DNA from: an uncultured Paenibacillaceae bacterium
Lineage (GTDB): Bacteria; Bacillota; Bacilli; Aneurinibacillales; Aneurinibacillaceae
Assembly: GCA_937874515.1 (NCBI GenBank)
Contig: CALNBV010000024.1
Span: 1-14,078, forward strand
Direction: 5' to 3'
DNA: 14,078 bases
Shown one piece after another: positions 6,940 to 14,065 of the stretch. The notes under the pieces were generated by a model. That model did not search any database and was not told the origin of the DNA. It saw only the letters and a program-made list of their open reading frames with translations. Position 1 is the stretch's first letter; every line of letters starts with the position of its first letter. Position numbers and translations under genes: made by a program.

Positions 6940-8523
6940 ATGTTAAAGAAAAAGGGGGGGAGAACCATTTCCAAGATGATCGCACCTGTCCTCATTCTCA
7001 TTTTTCTTATTTATTGCTTATTGGATAATGGTTTAGTTATTCAATCCACACCTTTTAGGCAGACAAATGATTTACAAAGTAAAAAAATTTTATTGATTCC
7101 ACTGGACAGTAGGCCCGTCAACACATCATACGTTTCCATATTAGGGGGCATAGCCGGTATTGAGGTTATTTATCCCCGTTTAGGCCTTGACTTATATACT
7201 CAACCCTGTGATTTTCCTGTAATAGAAAATTTCCTTATGAAACATATCCCTTCTGTTGATGGGGTCATCATCGGAATTCCAGAATGGTTAAACGGCGGAA
7301 TGATTGAAGCAAGAAATGCTCAATCCTACGTGAAAAACCAATATCGAATAGATCAACTAAAAGAAATATTATCCAGGTATCCTGATAAAAAAGTTTATCT
7401 TATCAATCTGATCCCTAGAGAAACCCCATCCTATACCTTAAATTCATTTAATTATCGCGATGAAATTATCTCCTTTGGAAAGATGGTTGATGAATTTTGC
7501 ACCACTAAATTAAATAACAAGGATAAACTTTGGGCCAGGCTCAAACAAATGGAAAGACCAAGTACAACCCCTTATATCGATGAGTATATCAACCTTTTTG
7601 AAGAAAACTATAAGGTAACAAGGGAATTAATGACCTGGGTACAATTGGGCATTGCCGATGAATTGCTCATTGGAATGGATGACACAAGTGCCACCGGAAT
7701 GACAAAAGTTACAGAAAGAAGAATTAAGGATTATATCCACCAAAAAAGCATTAAAAACGTGACCCTTATGGCAGGTGCTGATGAACTCAGCTCTTTAATT
7801 CTTGCCCGATATAAAAATGAATTAACGCAAAAAGGATCAAACTATTCCATCACTTACTCCTGTTCCTCAGACAAAAACAAAATTTTCCCTTATGATGGAA
7901 GAAGTGTTGCATTGGTAGTAAAAGAAAAAATTGATTATATACAACCCTTTCATAGCACCCATGATCTTCCATTGGAACTTTATATTCATTCCAGTGAAGA
8001 GCCAATTACCGATTTAGTCCAATGGACAACTACTCATAAAAATGAACTTAAAGGGGTCGCCAACCTGGCTTTTGCTTTTACCCCCATTACCTGGATGGAA
8101 GAGTTTTTTCAAAATGATTTAGACCAACAAATCGAAAGTTTTTCCGGATGGAATACAGCAGCCAACACCCTTGGTCTTTTAATCGCCCATATGGAAATGA
8201 TTAAAGACATACCCACTTGGAACGATCGGCATGCAAAGTGGGTTTCCCTGCGATATATCGAAGATTATTATTACAACTTAAACAAAAGAAAAGAGTATAG
8301 CAGCACATTCTCCCCTTTTTGCACATTAAACCTTTTAGAAGAAGAGGAGCTTACAACAGAACTATGTCAGGAAAGCAATAATCTATTGCAGAATCTCTCC
8401 ATTGTTACCAGGCAAGATGAAAAAAAATATTCTAGACCTTCTCCATACGATGTAACTCATATTGATTTGCCCTGGAACAGGATTTATGAAATTTCGTGTT
8501 CTTTTACGCCCAAAGGAAACTGA
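6940..8523 (+). CDS. DUF4127 family protein, membrane-anchored or exported
   Basis: The 527-aa protein has a basic N-terminus (MLKKKGGRTISK), then a hydrophobic segment (about 14-29), so the bulk is probably extracytoplasmic. Family features are LLIPLDSRPVN (51-61), IGMDDTSATG (244-253), AGADE and GWNTAANTLG (403-412). The function of DUF4127 is unknown. The start is uncertain. The ATG at 6940 has no SD, and an SD-like AAGGGGGGGAG lies inside codons 5-8, before an in-frame ATT (codon 10) and ATG (6976, codon 13). The first ATG is kept because it supplies the positive charge before the membrane segment. The seven-G run could slip. The TGA stop lies in the terminator stem. The gene stands alone before the cotJ operon. 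Confidence 0.85.
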   Translation: MLKKKGGRTISKMIAPVLILIFLIYCLLDNGLVIQSTPFRQTNDLQSKKILLIPLDSRPVNTSYVSILGGIAGIEVIYPRLGLDLYTQPCDFPVIENFLMKHIPSVDGVIIGIPEWLNGGMIEARNAQSYVKNQYRIDQLKEILSRYPDKKVYLINLIPRETPSYTLNSFNYRDEIISFGKMVDEFCTTKLNNKDKLWARLKQMERPSTTPYIDEYINLFEENYKVTRELMTWVQLGIADELLIGMDDTSATGMTKVTERRIKDYIHQKSIKNVTLMAGADELSSLILARYKNELTQKGSNYSITYSCSSDKNKIFPYDGRSVALVVKEKIDYIQPFHSTHDLPLELYIHSSEEPITDLVQWTTTHKNELKGVANLAFAFTPITWMEEFFQNDLDQQIESFSGWNTAANTLGLLIAHMEMIKDIPTWNDRHAKWVSLRYIEDYYYNLNKRKEYSSTFSPFCTLNLLEEEELTTELCQESNNLLQNLSIVTRQDEKKYSRPSPYDVTHIDLPWNRIYEISCSFTPKGN

Positions 8524-8544
8524 TGTTGACGTCAGTTTCTTTTT
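8512..8544 (+). terminator. Intrinsic terminator of the DUF4127 gene, overlapping its stop codon
   Basis: The stem GAAACTGATG/CGTCAGTTTC (8516-8525 and 8530-8539) has one T-G pair and a TTGA loop. It is extended by A/T pairs and followed by TTTTT. The TGA stop (8521-8523) is in the 5' arm. Confidence 0.8.
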
Positions 8545-8613
8545 GTTATGAAACAAGTATCTCCCTCCATAATGTAATATAAGGTTTTAAATGGAAAGGA
8601 GGCATGAATTGTA

Positions 8614-8835
8614 ATGAATACCTTTCGAAAAACATACAAACCATTCATCGGTCCCTTCGATCCCTGTCCCCCAATGAAAGTCAAATCATACGAAACTCCT
8701 CCCCAGTTATATATGGGATTTCAACCATATAATTTACCCCAATTCCCTAACCTGCAAACGGCACTGAAACACGGAACTCTTTGGCCTGCTCTCTTTGCTC
8801 CTTATGAAAATCCTTATAGGAAAGGAGGCGCTTAG
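8614..8835 (+). CDS. cotJA: Spore coat-associated protein CotJA
   Basis: A 73-aa Pro/Tyr-rich protein that matches CotJA, a small protein required for assembly of the CotJ coat layer in Bacillus spores. Family features are SP/GPFDPCPP (13-20), YETPPQLYMGFQP (26-38), LPQF (41-44) and GTLWPAL (54-60). AAAGGAGG lies 11 bases before the ATG, a slightly long gap. It is the first gene of cotJABC, three bases before cotJB. A CATAATGTA element at 8568-8576 resembles the -10 box of mother-cell sigma factors, and cotJ is sigma-E-dependent in B. subtilis, but I found no convincing -35 at the right distance. Confidence 0.93.
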   Translation: MNTFRKTYKPFIGPFDPCPPMKVKSYETPPQLYMGFQPYNLPQFPNLQTALKHGTLWPALFAPYENPYRKGGA

Positions 8836-8838
8836 GTC

Positions 8839-9099
8839 ATGAAAGAATCAACAGCCAAATACTATGAGCTTCTTCATGAAATTCAACAGGTTGATTTTGC
8901 CCTTGTTGAATTAAATTTGTATCTGAATACCCATCCTATGGACCAACAAGCCATTATGCAATTTAATGAACTGGTTCAACGCAGTCAAATGTTGAAGAAA
9001 AATTTCGAATCCATGTATGGAACCATGCGTAATTTCGGAGAAAGCTTCTCTCCAACCCCCTGGTCCTGGAGCAATACCCCCTGGCCCTGGCAAGTATAA
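8839..9099 (+). CDS. cotJB: Spore coat protein CotJB
   Basis: An 86-aa protein of the CotJB family, the second component of the CotJ coat complex. It is mostly helical, with HEIQQVDFALVELNLYLNTHP (13-33) as the typical core. It ends in an unusual Pro/Trp-rich tail, SPTPWSWSNTPWPWQV, with four Trp in 16 residues. Its SD (AAAGGAGG) lies in the last codons of cotJA, so the two are translationally close. cotJC follows after 39 bases. Confidence 0.93.
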   Translation: MKESTAKYYELLHEIQQVDFALVELNLYLNTHPMDQQAIMQFNELVQRSQMLKKNFESMYGTMRNFGESFSPTPWSWSNTPWPWQV

Positions 9100-9138
9100 C
9101 TAGGCAATACTTCTTTACATTTAAAGGAGGAGAATGGG

Positions 9139-9708
9139 ATGTGGTATTACGAAAAGAAGTTACAATATCCAGTTAGGGTAAGCAAATGTGATGTGCAAAT
9201 GGCGAAATTCCTTACTGAACAATATGGGGGTGCAGATGGAGAACTTGCGGCTGCATTACGTTATTTAAACCAACGGTATACTGTGCCTGATAAAATCATT
9301 GGGGTATTAAATGATATTGGAACAGAAGAGTTGGCCCATTTGGAGATGATTGCCACTATGGTATACAAACTTACGAAGGATGCCACTCCTGATGATCTAA
9401 AAAAGGCAGGGTTAGGGGCACACTATGCAAACCATGATAAAGCCCTCTATTTTGAAAATGCCGGAGGGGTCCCCTTTACCGCTACGTACTTCACAGCAAA
9501 AGGAGACCCTATTGCCGATTTATATGAAGATATTGCGGCTGAAGAAAAAGCCCGGTCTACTTATCAATGGTTAATTAATATGACGGACGATACGGACTTA
9601 ATTGATAGCCTTACTTTCCTGCGGGAACGGGAAATTATCCATTCCCAACGTTTTTTGGAATGCGTGGAAATACTGAAAGAGGAACGAGACCGAAAAAAGA
9701 TTTTTTAA
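9139..9708 (+). CDS. cotJC: Spore coat protein CotJC, manganese-catalase family
   Basis: A 189-aa protein with the ferritin-like four-helix fold of manganese catalases, expected in the spore coat. The residues that would bind the dinuclear metal centre are all in place: Glu35, Glu64 and His67 (TEELAHLEM), Glu135/Glu136 (AAEEKARS) and His168 (EIIHSQRF). Activity is therefore possible, although the coat role is the better established one. The length is usual for CotJC, which lacks the long tail of soluble Mn catalases. The SD AAAGGAGGAG lies 6-8 bases before the ATG. It is the last gene of the operon, followed by a bidirectional terminator. Confidence 0.95.
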   Translation: MWYYEKKLQYPVRVSKCDVQMAKFLTEQYGGADGELAAALRYLNQRYTVPDKIIGVLNDIGTEELAHLEMIATMVYKLTKDATPDDLKKAGLGAHYANHDKALYFENAGGVPFTATYFTAKGDPIADLYEDIAAEEKARSTYQWLINMTDDTDLIDSLTFLREREIIHSQRFLECVEILKEERDRKKIF

Positions 9709-9712
9709 TTCG

Positions 9713-9757
9713 AAAAAAGTCTGCCTATCCAATGAGATAAGCAGACTTCATTTTTTA
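9713..9757. terminator. Bidirectional terminator between cotJC and the MetX-like gene
   Basis: A 13-bp stem with arms 9717-9729 and 9736-9748 and a 6-base loop, flanked by A6 on the left and T6 on the right. One position pairs as G-U on the minus strand and mismatches as C-A on the plus strand. The minus side also has its U-run directly after the stem, so it suits the MetX-like gene best while still serving cotJC. Confidence 0.8.
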
Positions 9758-9778
9758 TTCTAAAGAGAACTTGGCTTT

Positions 9779-10879
9779 CTAATCCTTTAAGAAAGTGGAA
9801 ATTTGTTTAGCAAAGCATTGGGTATCCAGGACGCCACCCATATGCCCATAGGGGCTATCAAATTCAAAGTAATCTGCAGGCCCCCCTCTTTTCTGCATGA
9901 TTTCTACAGCTTCCTTGCTATACTCGGGGGGAAATAATAAATCGCTACTACAGGAAATCATCAACAGACGAGCACGGATCTGTAAAAGGGCTTCTTCTAG
10001 AGAATCGAAATTGTGTCCAATATTATGAACCATAGCAGCCCTGGCAGTATAAATATAGTGATTCGCATCATAGGGGAGCATCCTTTGGGATACTGCTTCT
10101 TCAAATTTGATTTGATAAGAAGGATCCCCTTGTTCCTTGTGTTTTCTTGGAAAAGTTTCTTCATACCATCCATATTGATAGGCAGCTAAATTCATGAGTT
10201 GAAGAGCAACGGATAACCCCTGTACAGGTTCTTCTTTCCCATAGTAATCTCCCCCATTCCAATTGGGGTCTAATTGTATGGCATCAATGCCTGCCTTTAA
10301 ATAGGCCAGAGAGGTGAACACAGGAATACGAGCACCACATATCACACTAATGCACCGCTCTATAAAATCAGGATATAAGATAGCCCAGTTTAGTGCCTGC
10401 ATTCCACCTGCAGAAGGACCAATAACAGCATACAATTTGTCGATACCCATGGATTCAACCAATTTCTTTTGAATACCAGCCATGTCTCCATAAGAAAAAT
10501 TAGGAAATGTCATCCCATAAGGTTTTCCTGTTTTCGGATTGATTGTTGCTGGTCCTGTTGTATAAACCATTGGATTTTTCAGTTGAATATTACATAATGT
10601 ATCAGAAGAAATTACAAAAAAACGATCCGTATCTATGGCTTTTCCAGGACCAATCAGGCTATCCCACCATCCTGGTTCAGGATCCTCAGGAGTATATCTT
10701 CCTGCAGCATGGCTTGTGGAACTGAAAAAGTGGCAAATGAGGATTACGTTATCTTTGTTCTGATTTAACTTCCCATAGGTTTCAAAGCCAATTTCCACAG
10801 GGATTGCTTGACCACATTCCATTTCAAACGAAGGCAGGAAAAAACGTTCTTTTTTGACCATATTCATAGGGTCTACCAC
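9779..10879 (-). CDS. MetX-like alpha/beta-hydrolase (putative esterase or acyltransferase)
   Basis: A 366-aa alpha/beta-hydrolase of the homoserine O-acetyltransferase (MetX) superfamily. The triad is visible: Ser156 in GPSAGGMQALNWA, Asp313 in CSSDLLFPPEY and His346 in PYGHMGGVLD. MetX landmarks such as GWWDSLIGPGKAIDTDRFFVI (70-90) and TGPATINPKTGKPYG (108-122) are kept. The segment NVLGGCxGTTGP of true MetX is replaced by DTLCNIQLKNPMVYTTGP, and the RDMVxxQ Arg by GDMAGIQ. I therefore doubt that it makes O-acetylhomoserine; it fits the 'MetX-like putative esterase' group. The start is GTG at 10879 with AAAGGAGG 9-10 bases upstream. It is convergent with cotJC and divergent from recU. Confidence 0.88.
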   Translation of the reverse strand: MVDPMNMVKKERFFLPSFEMECGQAIPVEIGFETYGKLNQNKDNVILICHFFSSTSHAAGRYTPEDPEPGWWDSLIGPGKAIDTDRFFVISSDTLCNIQLKNPMVYTTGPATINPKTGKPYGMTFPNFSYGDMAGIQKKLVESMGIDKLYAVIGPSAGGMQALNWAILYPDFIERCISVICGARIPVFTSLAYLKAGIDAIQLDPNWNGGDYYGKEEPVQGLSVALQLMNLAAYQYGWYEETFPRKHKEQGDPSYQIKFEEAVSQRMLPYDANHYIYTARAAMVHNIGHNFDSLEEALLQIRARLLMISCSSDLLFPPEYSKEAVEIMQKRGGPADYFEFDSPYGHMGGVLDTQCFAKQISTFLKD

Positions 10880-10922
10880 CTGAAAATCCCTCCTTTCTAT
10901 CAGGTTTTACGTTATACTTTAT

Positions 10923-10951
10923 TTTACAAGGAACAGTAACAAGAATAGAAC
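10923..10951 (+). promoter_or_regulatory. Weak promoter candidate for recU
   Basis: TTTACA (10923-10928), then 17 bases, then TAGAAC (10946-10951). The -35 is good and the -10 weak. The predicted transcript would start only a few bases before the SD at 10961, which lowers confidence. Confidence 0.25.
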
Positions 10952-10974
10952 AGATTATAGAAAGGAGGATGTTC

Positions 10975-11574
10975 ATGAATTCCTCTCATTTTCCTAATCG
11001 CATGAATGCCCGTGATTATTTAGCCATGTTTAACAATACAGCCTCCCCCGGCAATAGAGGCATGTCCCTAGAGGATGATGTAAATGAAAGCAATGCATTT
11101 TATGTTGCCCGGGAAATTGCATCCATCCATAAAAAGCCAACCCCTGTTCAAATTGTGAAAGTAGATTATCCTGCCCGTTCGGCAGCGGTGATTAAAGAAG
11201 CCTATTTTCGCCAGCCCTCAACAACGGATTACAATGGCGTCTTCGCAGGAAAATACATCGATTTTGAAGCGAAAGAAACAAAGAACAAAACATCCTTTCC
11301 CCTTGCCAATTTCCATCCCCATCAAATTGAGCATATCAAACTTGTGCTAAAACAAAAAGGGATTGCTTTTGCTCTTATACGTTTTACTTCCCTGAATGAA
11401 ACGTATCTGTTAGATGGCGAGTATCTGATTCCCTATTGGGAAAAGTCAAAACAGGGAGAACGTAAATCAATCCCTTATGGTGACATCAAAAAATTGGGGC
11501 ATCTTATTCCTGAAGGATATCAACCCAGATTAGATTATTTAAAAATTGTAAAAGATGTCTATATAAAACTGTAA
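10975..11574 (+). CDS. recU: Holliday junction resolvase RecU
   Basis: A 199-aa homodimeric nuclease that resolves Holliday junctions during recombination and chromosome segregation. The PD-(D/E)xK-type site lies in STTDYNGVFAGKYIDFEAKET. Counting from this start, Asp85, Glu98 and Lys100 correspond to catalytic residues of B. subtilis RecU. The conserved NRGMSLEDDVNESN, HKKPTPVQIV, NKTSFPLANFHPHQIEH and a C-terminal YxPRLDY are also present. The ATG at 10975 is chosen because AGGAGG lies 6 bases before it; an in-frame ATG at 10969 touches the SD. In Bacillus recU is usually followed by the penicillin-binding protein gene ponA; here an amidohydrolase gene follows after 22 bases, an atypical neighbourhood. 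Confidence 0.95.
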   Translation: MNSSHFPNRMNARDYLAMFNNTASPGNRGMSLEDDVNESNAFYVAREIASIHKKPTPVQIVKVDYPARSAAVIKEAYFRQPSTTDYNGVFAGKYIDFEAKETKNKTSFPLANFHPHQIEHIKLVLKQKGIAFALIRFTSLNETYLLDGEYLIPYWEKSKQGERKSIPYGDIKKLGHLIPEGYQPRLDYLKIVKDVYIKL

Positions 11575-11596
11575 TTTCGAAAGGAGGGAATTTCTG

Positions 11597-12934
11597 ATGG
11601 CCACCCTTTTATTGCGCCAGGGCCAGATCATCACCATGAATCCCCATAACGAAATTTTCAGAGGAGATTTATTTATAACGGATCATACCATTACACACAT
11701 TGGGAAAGATTTATCCCATATGGAAGCAGACCTGGTAATTGATGCCCAGGGAAAAACCATCATCCCTGGATTTGTGCAAACCCATATCCACTTATGCCAG
11801 ACCCTCTTTCGTGGCCAGGCCGATGATTTAGAACTATTGGATTGGTTAAAACATCGCATTTGGCCCCTGGAAGCAACCCATGATGAAGAATCCATTTATT
11901 ATTCTGCCCTTCTTGGGATTGGAGAACTGATTCGCGGAGGCACCACGACGATTATGGATATGGAAACCGTTCGCCACACCAACTCCGCTTTCCTTGCCCT
12001 TGCCCAGAGTGGAATACGGGCTTTATCAGGAAAAGTAATGATGGACCAGGGGGAATCAGTTCCCCGCCTACTTTTGGAAAATACGACAGACTCTTTGCAG
12101 GAAAGTGTAGATTTATTAGAAAAATGGCATAACCACGAGGATGGACGTTTGCGCTATGCTTTTTGTCCCCGGTTTGTCATCTCTTGCACAGAAGAATTAT
12201 TAATAGGGGTGCGTGATTTATCCCAAAAATATCAAACCATGGTCCACACTCATGCCTCAGAAAACCAGGGGGAAATTGCCCTGGTGGAAGCAGAGCGAGG
12301 GATGCGAAATATTGTCTACCTGGACCATATTGGCCTGGCTAATGAAAACCTAATTCTTGCCCACTGTATCTGGTTAGATGAAAAAGAAAAAGAAATTATC
12401 CGCCAACGAGGGGTAAAAGTAACTCACTGTCCTGGCTCTAATTTGAAGTTGGCTTCAGGAATCGCCCAAACTCCAGATTTGCTAGAGCGGGGAATCAACG
12501 TTAGTTTAGGGGCAGATGGAGCTCCCTGCAATAATAATTTGAATATGTTTAATGAGATGCGGTATGCAGCTTTACTGCAAAAACCCATCCTTGGCCCAAC
12601 TGCCATGCCAGCTAAAGATGTGTTTAACATGGCAACCATAGGGGGAGCCAAAGCCCTTGGCCTGGAAAAGGAGATTGGCAGTATAGAAACTGGGAAAAAG
12701 GCGGATTTAGCTATTCTTAATTTGAATACCTTCCATACACGTCCAACTTTTGGTGTAGATCCCATTTCCCAAATTGTCTATTCTGCTACTTCAGAAAATG
12801 TAGAGACCGTCATTATTAACGGAAAAATCGTTATGGAAAATCGACGCATGTTGACCATTGACGAACAAACCGTTCTTCATGAAAGTGAAAAATCCATTGA
12901 GCGGTTATTACAAAGATTGCCTGAAATTAAATAA
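11597..12934 (+). CDS. Metal-dependent amidohydrolase, MtaD/SsnA type (probable adenosine-derivative deaminase)
   Basis: A 445-aa amidohydrolase-superfamily enzyme. Metal and catalytic residues are visible: HIH (63-65), His219 and Glu222 in HTHASE, His256 in ILAHCIW, and Asp307 in LGADGAP. LFRGQADDLELLDWL and the C-terminal GSIETGKKADLAIL are typical of 5-methylthioadenosine/S-adenosylhomocysteine deaminases and related 5'-deoxyadenosine deaminases, which turn the adenine group into hypoxanthine with loss of ammonia. The exact substrate cannot be read from the sequence, and a guanine- or chlorohydrolase-like activity is possible. AAAGGAGG lies 9-10 bases before the ATG. With 22 bases after recU and no terminator between, the two are probably co-transcribed. 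Confidence 0.9.
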   Translation: MATLLLRQGQIITMNPHNEIFRGDLFITDHTITHIGKDLSHMEADLVIDAQGKTIIPGFVQTHIHLCQTLFRGQADDLELLDWLKHRIWPLEATHDEESIYYSALLGIGELIRGGTTTIMDMETVRHTNSAFLALAQSGIRALSGKVMMDQGESVPRLLLENTTDSLQESVDLLEKWHNHEDGRLRYAFCPRFVISCTEELLIGVRDLSQKYQTMVHTHASENQGEIALVEAERGMRNIVYLDHIGLANENLILAHCIWLDEKEKEIIRQRGVKVTHCPGSNLKLASGIAQTPDLLERGINVSLGADGAPCNNNLNMFNEMRYAALLQKPILGPTAMPAKDVFNMATIGGAKALGLEKEIGSIETGKKADLAILNLNTFHTRPTFGVDPISQIVYSATSENVETVIINGKIVMENRRMLTIDEQTVLHESEKSIERLLQRLPEIK

Positions 12935-12959
12935 GGAGCGAGATTTAAGCGGTACTCTT

Positions 12960-13028
12960 ATCCCCTACAGGAAGACTATTAAGAACATGATACGATGTTC
13001 TTAATAGTCTTCCTGTAGGGGATTTTTA
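12960..13028 (+). terminator. Very long perfect hairpin, probable terminator of the recU-amidohydrolase unit
   Basis: The arms 12960-12988 and 12995-13023 are perfectly complementary over 29 bases, with a 6-base loop (GATACG), followed by TTTTTA. The stem starts with a GC-rich CCCCTACAGG base. The place, 25 bases after the amidohydrolase stop, fits a terminator. The length and perfection are far beyond what termination needs. Confidence 0.7.
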
Positions 13029-13121
13029 TATGTCAACGAAATCGTGCTATCCATAATAACCGATAAATTTACAATTTTTAAAATTTTTAGTGATTGTCCA
13101 AAAATTATATGTTATTATTTG

Positions 13122-13260
13122 TTAAGTGATTCAACCCCAAAAAGGTAGGTTTTCAGAACAGTAGCACAAAAAACGCAATATATAGTAGTTACCCAAAAGT
13201 TATTACCCATGTATATAGTGTACTCTAAGTCCGACTGACCTTTTTGGGGCTAATCATTAA
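13122..13260. repeat. Long imperfect inverted repeat, 139 bp end to end
   Basis: The left arm (13122-13146) and right arm (13238-13260) share an exact 12-bp core CCCCAAAAAGGT/ACCTTTTTGGGG. Outside the core there is a further TTAA(G)TGATT match to the reverse complement of the right arm, with one bulged base and a few mismatches. The interior is about 91 bases. Both outer ends read TTAA. Confidence 0.7.
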
Positions 13261-13289
13261 GTAGATTCATTTCTATCATTACTTAATGA
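13254..13289. repeat. 10-bp perfect inverted repeat before the secreted-protein gene
   Basis: TCATTAAGTA (13254-13263) and TACTTAATGA (13280-13289) flank 16 bases. The left half overlaps the right arm of the larger repeat, so the two pairings exclude each other. It ends about 18 bases before the SD of the secreted-protein gene, a place suited to an operator or leader hairpin. Confidence 0.55.
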
Positions 13290-13319
13290 ATGAATTATTA
13301 TATGAAGGGGGAAAAAGAA

Positions 13320-13838
13320 TTGAAAAATTTTTTCATGTTTTTTATGAGTGTAGTCGTGACTATTAGTGTATTCAGTTTTTCAGCAGGTACTGCTGATGCA
13401 GCTTCTCAGGCAAAAAAACTATCACTTCCAAGTGGATATGGAACACTAACCTCTAATGCATGGAGGTCTTATCTTACCACTAGTGGAAACACCTATCAAT
13501 TTGATTATCAAACATCCGCTGTATACTCTGGCAACAAAAAGGTTGAATGGATTAAAACAAGCTGGGAAGCCTCTGCTTCATTAAGAAATAGTGCATCTAT
13601 GTCCATTGGTATTTCAGCAGATGGTGTATCAGCCAGCACAAGCAGCACATGGCAAAATGTAAGCAAAAGCGCTTATTGGCAGAATTCCAATGGTGCTAAA
13701 GGTGCCTACTCGACTAGACGGAATGCAGTTATTAAACCTAGGGGAGATTACAAATCTGGTACAGTAGTGATTCAAAACGAAGCAAAGATTAAGATTAAAG
13801 GCGATGCTAGAACCTGGGCAATCAATGCTTCCGTCTAG
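13320..13838 (+). CDS. Secreted protein of unknown family, starting at TTG
   Basis: The protein is 172 aa from TTG at 13320, chosen because AGGGGG lies about 8 bases upstream and the resulting N-terminus (MKNFF, hydrophobic core 4-20, TADA cleavage site after residue 27) is a standard Sec signal peptide. An in-frame ATG at 13290 would add ten residues with no SD. The mature part of about 145 residues has no Cys, is rich in Ser, Ala, Thr and Asn, has several Trp (WRSYL, WIKTSW, TWQN, YWQN, TWAI), and alternates polar and hydrophobic residues, suggesting a beta-rich fold. It has no lipobox, sortase motif or membrane segment, so it is probably released. I recognise no family; a toxin or bacteriocin-like role is only a guess. 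Large inverted repeats lie upstream, and another SD-led gene begins 227 bases downstream. Confidence 0.8.
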   Translation: MKNFFMFFMSVVVTISVFSFSAGTADAASQAKKLSLPSGYGTLTSNAWRSYLTTSGNTYQFDYQTSAVYSGNKKVEWIKTSWEASASLRNSASMSIGISADGVSASTSSTWQNVSKSAYWQNSNGAKGAYSTRRNAVIKPRGDYKSGTVVIQNEAKIKIKGDARTWAINASV

Positions 13839-13970
13839 TTTTATTTTAAAAATTATTATTAATGTTTCATAACACTTTTAAATAGCCAACTTTAGCTATA
13901 TAAAGGTAAAAATATCACTGTTGGTTATTACCCCAACAAAGAGAATTATGAACAATAGTAAGGAAAGCGT

Positions 13971-14058
13971 GGAGTCTGGACGACTTTGTGAAATGGGCAG
14001 AGAGGACTACCCTTCTGAATCATTTGATATAGAACCAGACTCCCTCTTTTTATGGAGG
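13971..14058 (+). promoter_or_regulatory. Candidate leader element with terminator-like stem and SD-masking option
   Basis: GGAGTCTGG (13971-13979) pairs perfectly with CCAGACTCC (14035-14043) around 55 bases, and the 3' arm is followed by CTCTTTTT. The CTCC at 14040-14043 can instead pair with GGAG (14054-14057) of the next gene's SD, and the 5' arm offers a small competing hairpin AGTC/GACT (13973-13985). The pattern is that of an attenuator or riboswitch-like leader. I could not match it to any known riboswitch class. Confidence 0.4.
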
Positions 14059-14065
14059 CAATCAC

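Larger units (their letters stand above)
12935..13319 (+). other. Gene-free AT-rich region with several inverted repeats
   Basis: The gap holds a stray SD-like TAAGGAG just after the amidohydrolase stop, a 29-bp perfect hairpin, a 139-bp segment bounded by long imperfect inverted repeats, and a smaller inverted repeat before the next gene. Between the long repeats TATATAGT occurs twice (13179-13186 and 13212-13219) and TTACCC twice (13189-13194 and 13203-13208). I see no convincing coding sequence and no clear sigma-A promoter. TTACCC-17-TATATA (13189-13217) is the best guess. Confidence 0.6.

Noticed and set aside
9779..10879. Annotation as homoserine O-acetyltransferase metX
   Set aside because: Signature segments of true MetX are replaced, so only the superfamily call is supported.
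12424..12765. Minus-strand 113-codon ORF
   Set aside because: It lies wholly within the conserved metal-binding part of the amidohydrolase gene, so it is a frame shadow.
13122..13260. MITE-like mobile element bounded by TTAA-ended inverted repeats
   Set aside because: No target-site duplication can be defined, the arms are imperfect, and only one copy is present here. It is kept as an inverted repeat, not called mobile.
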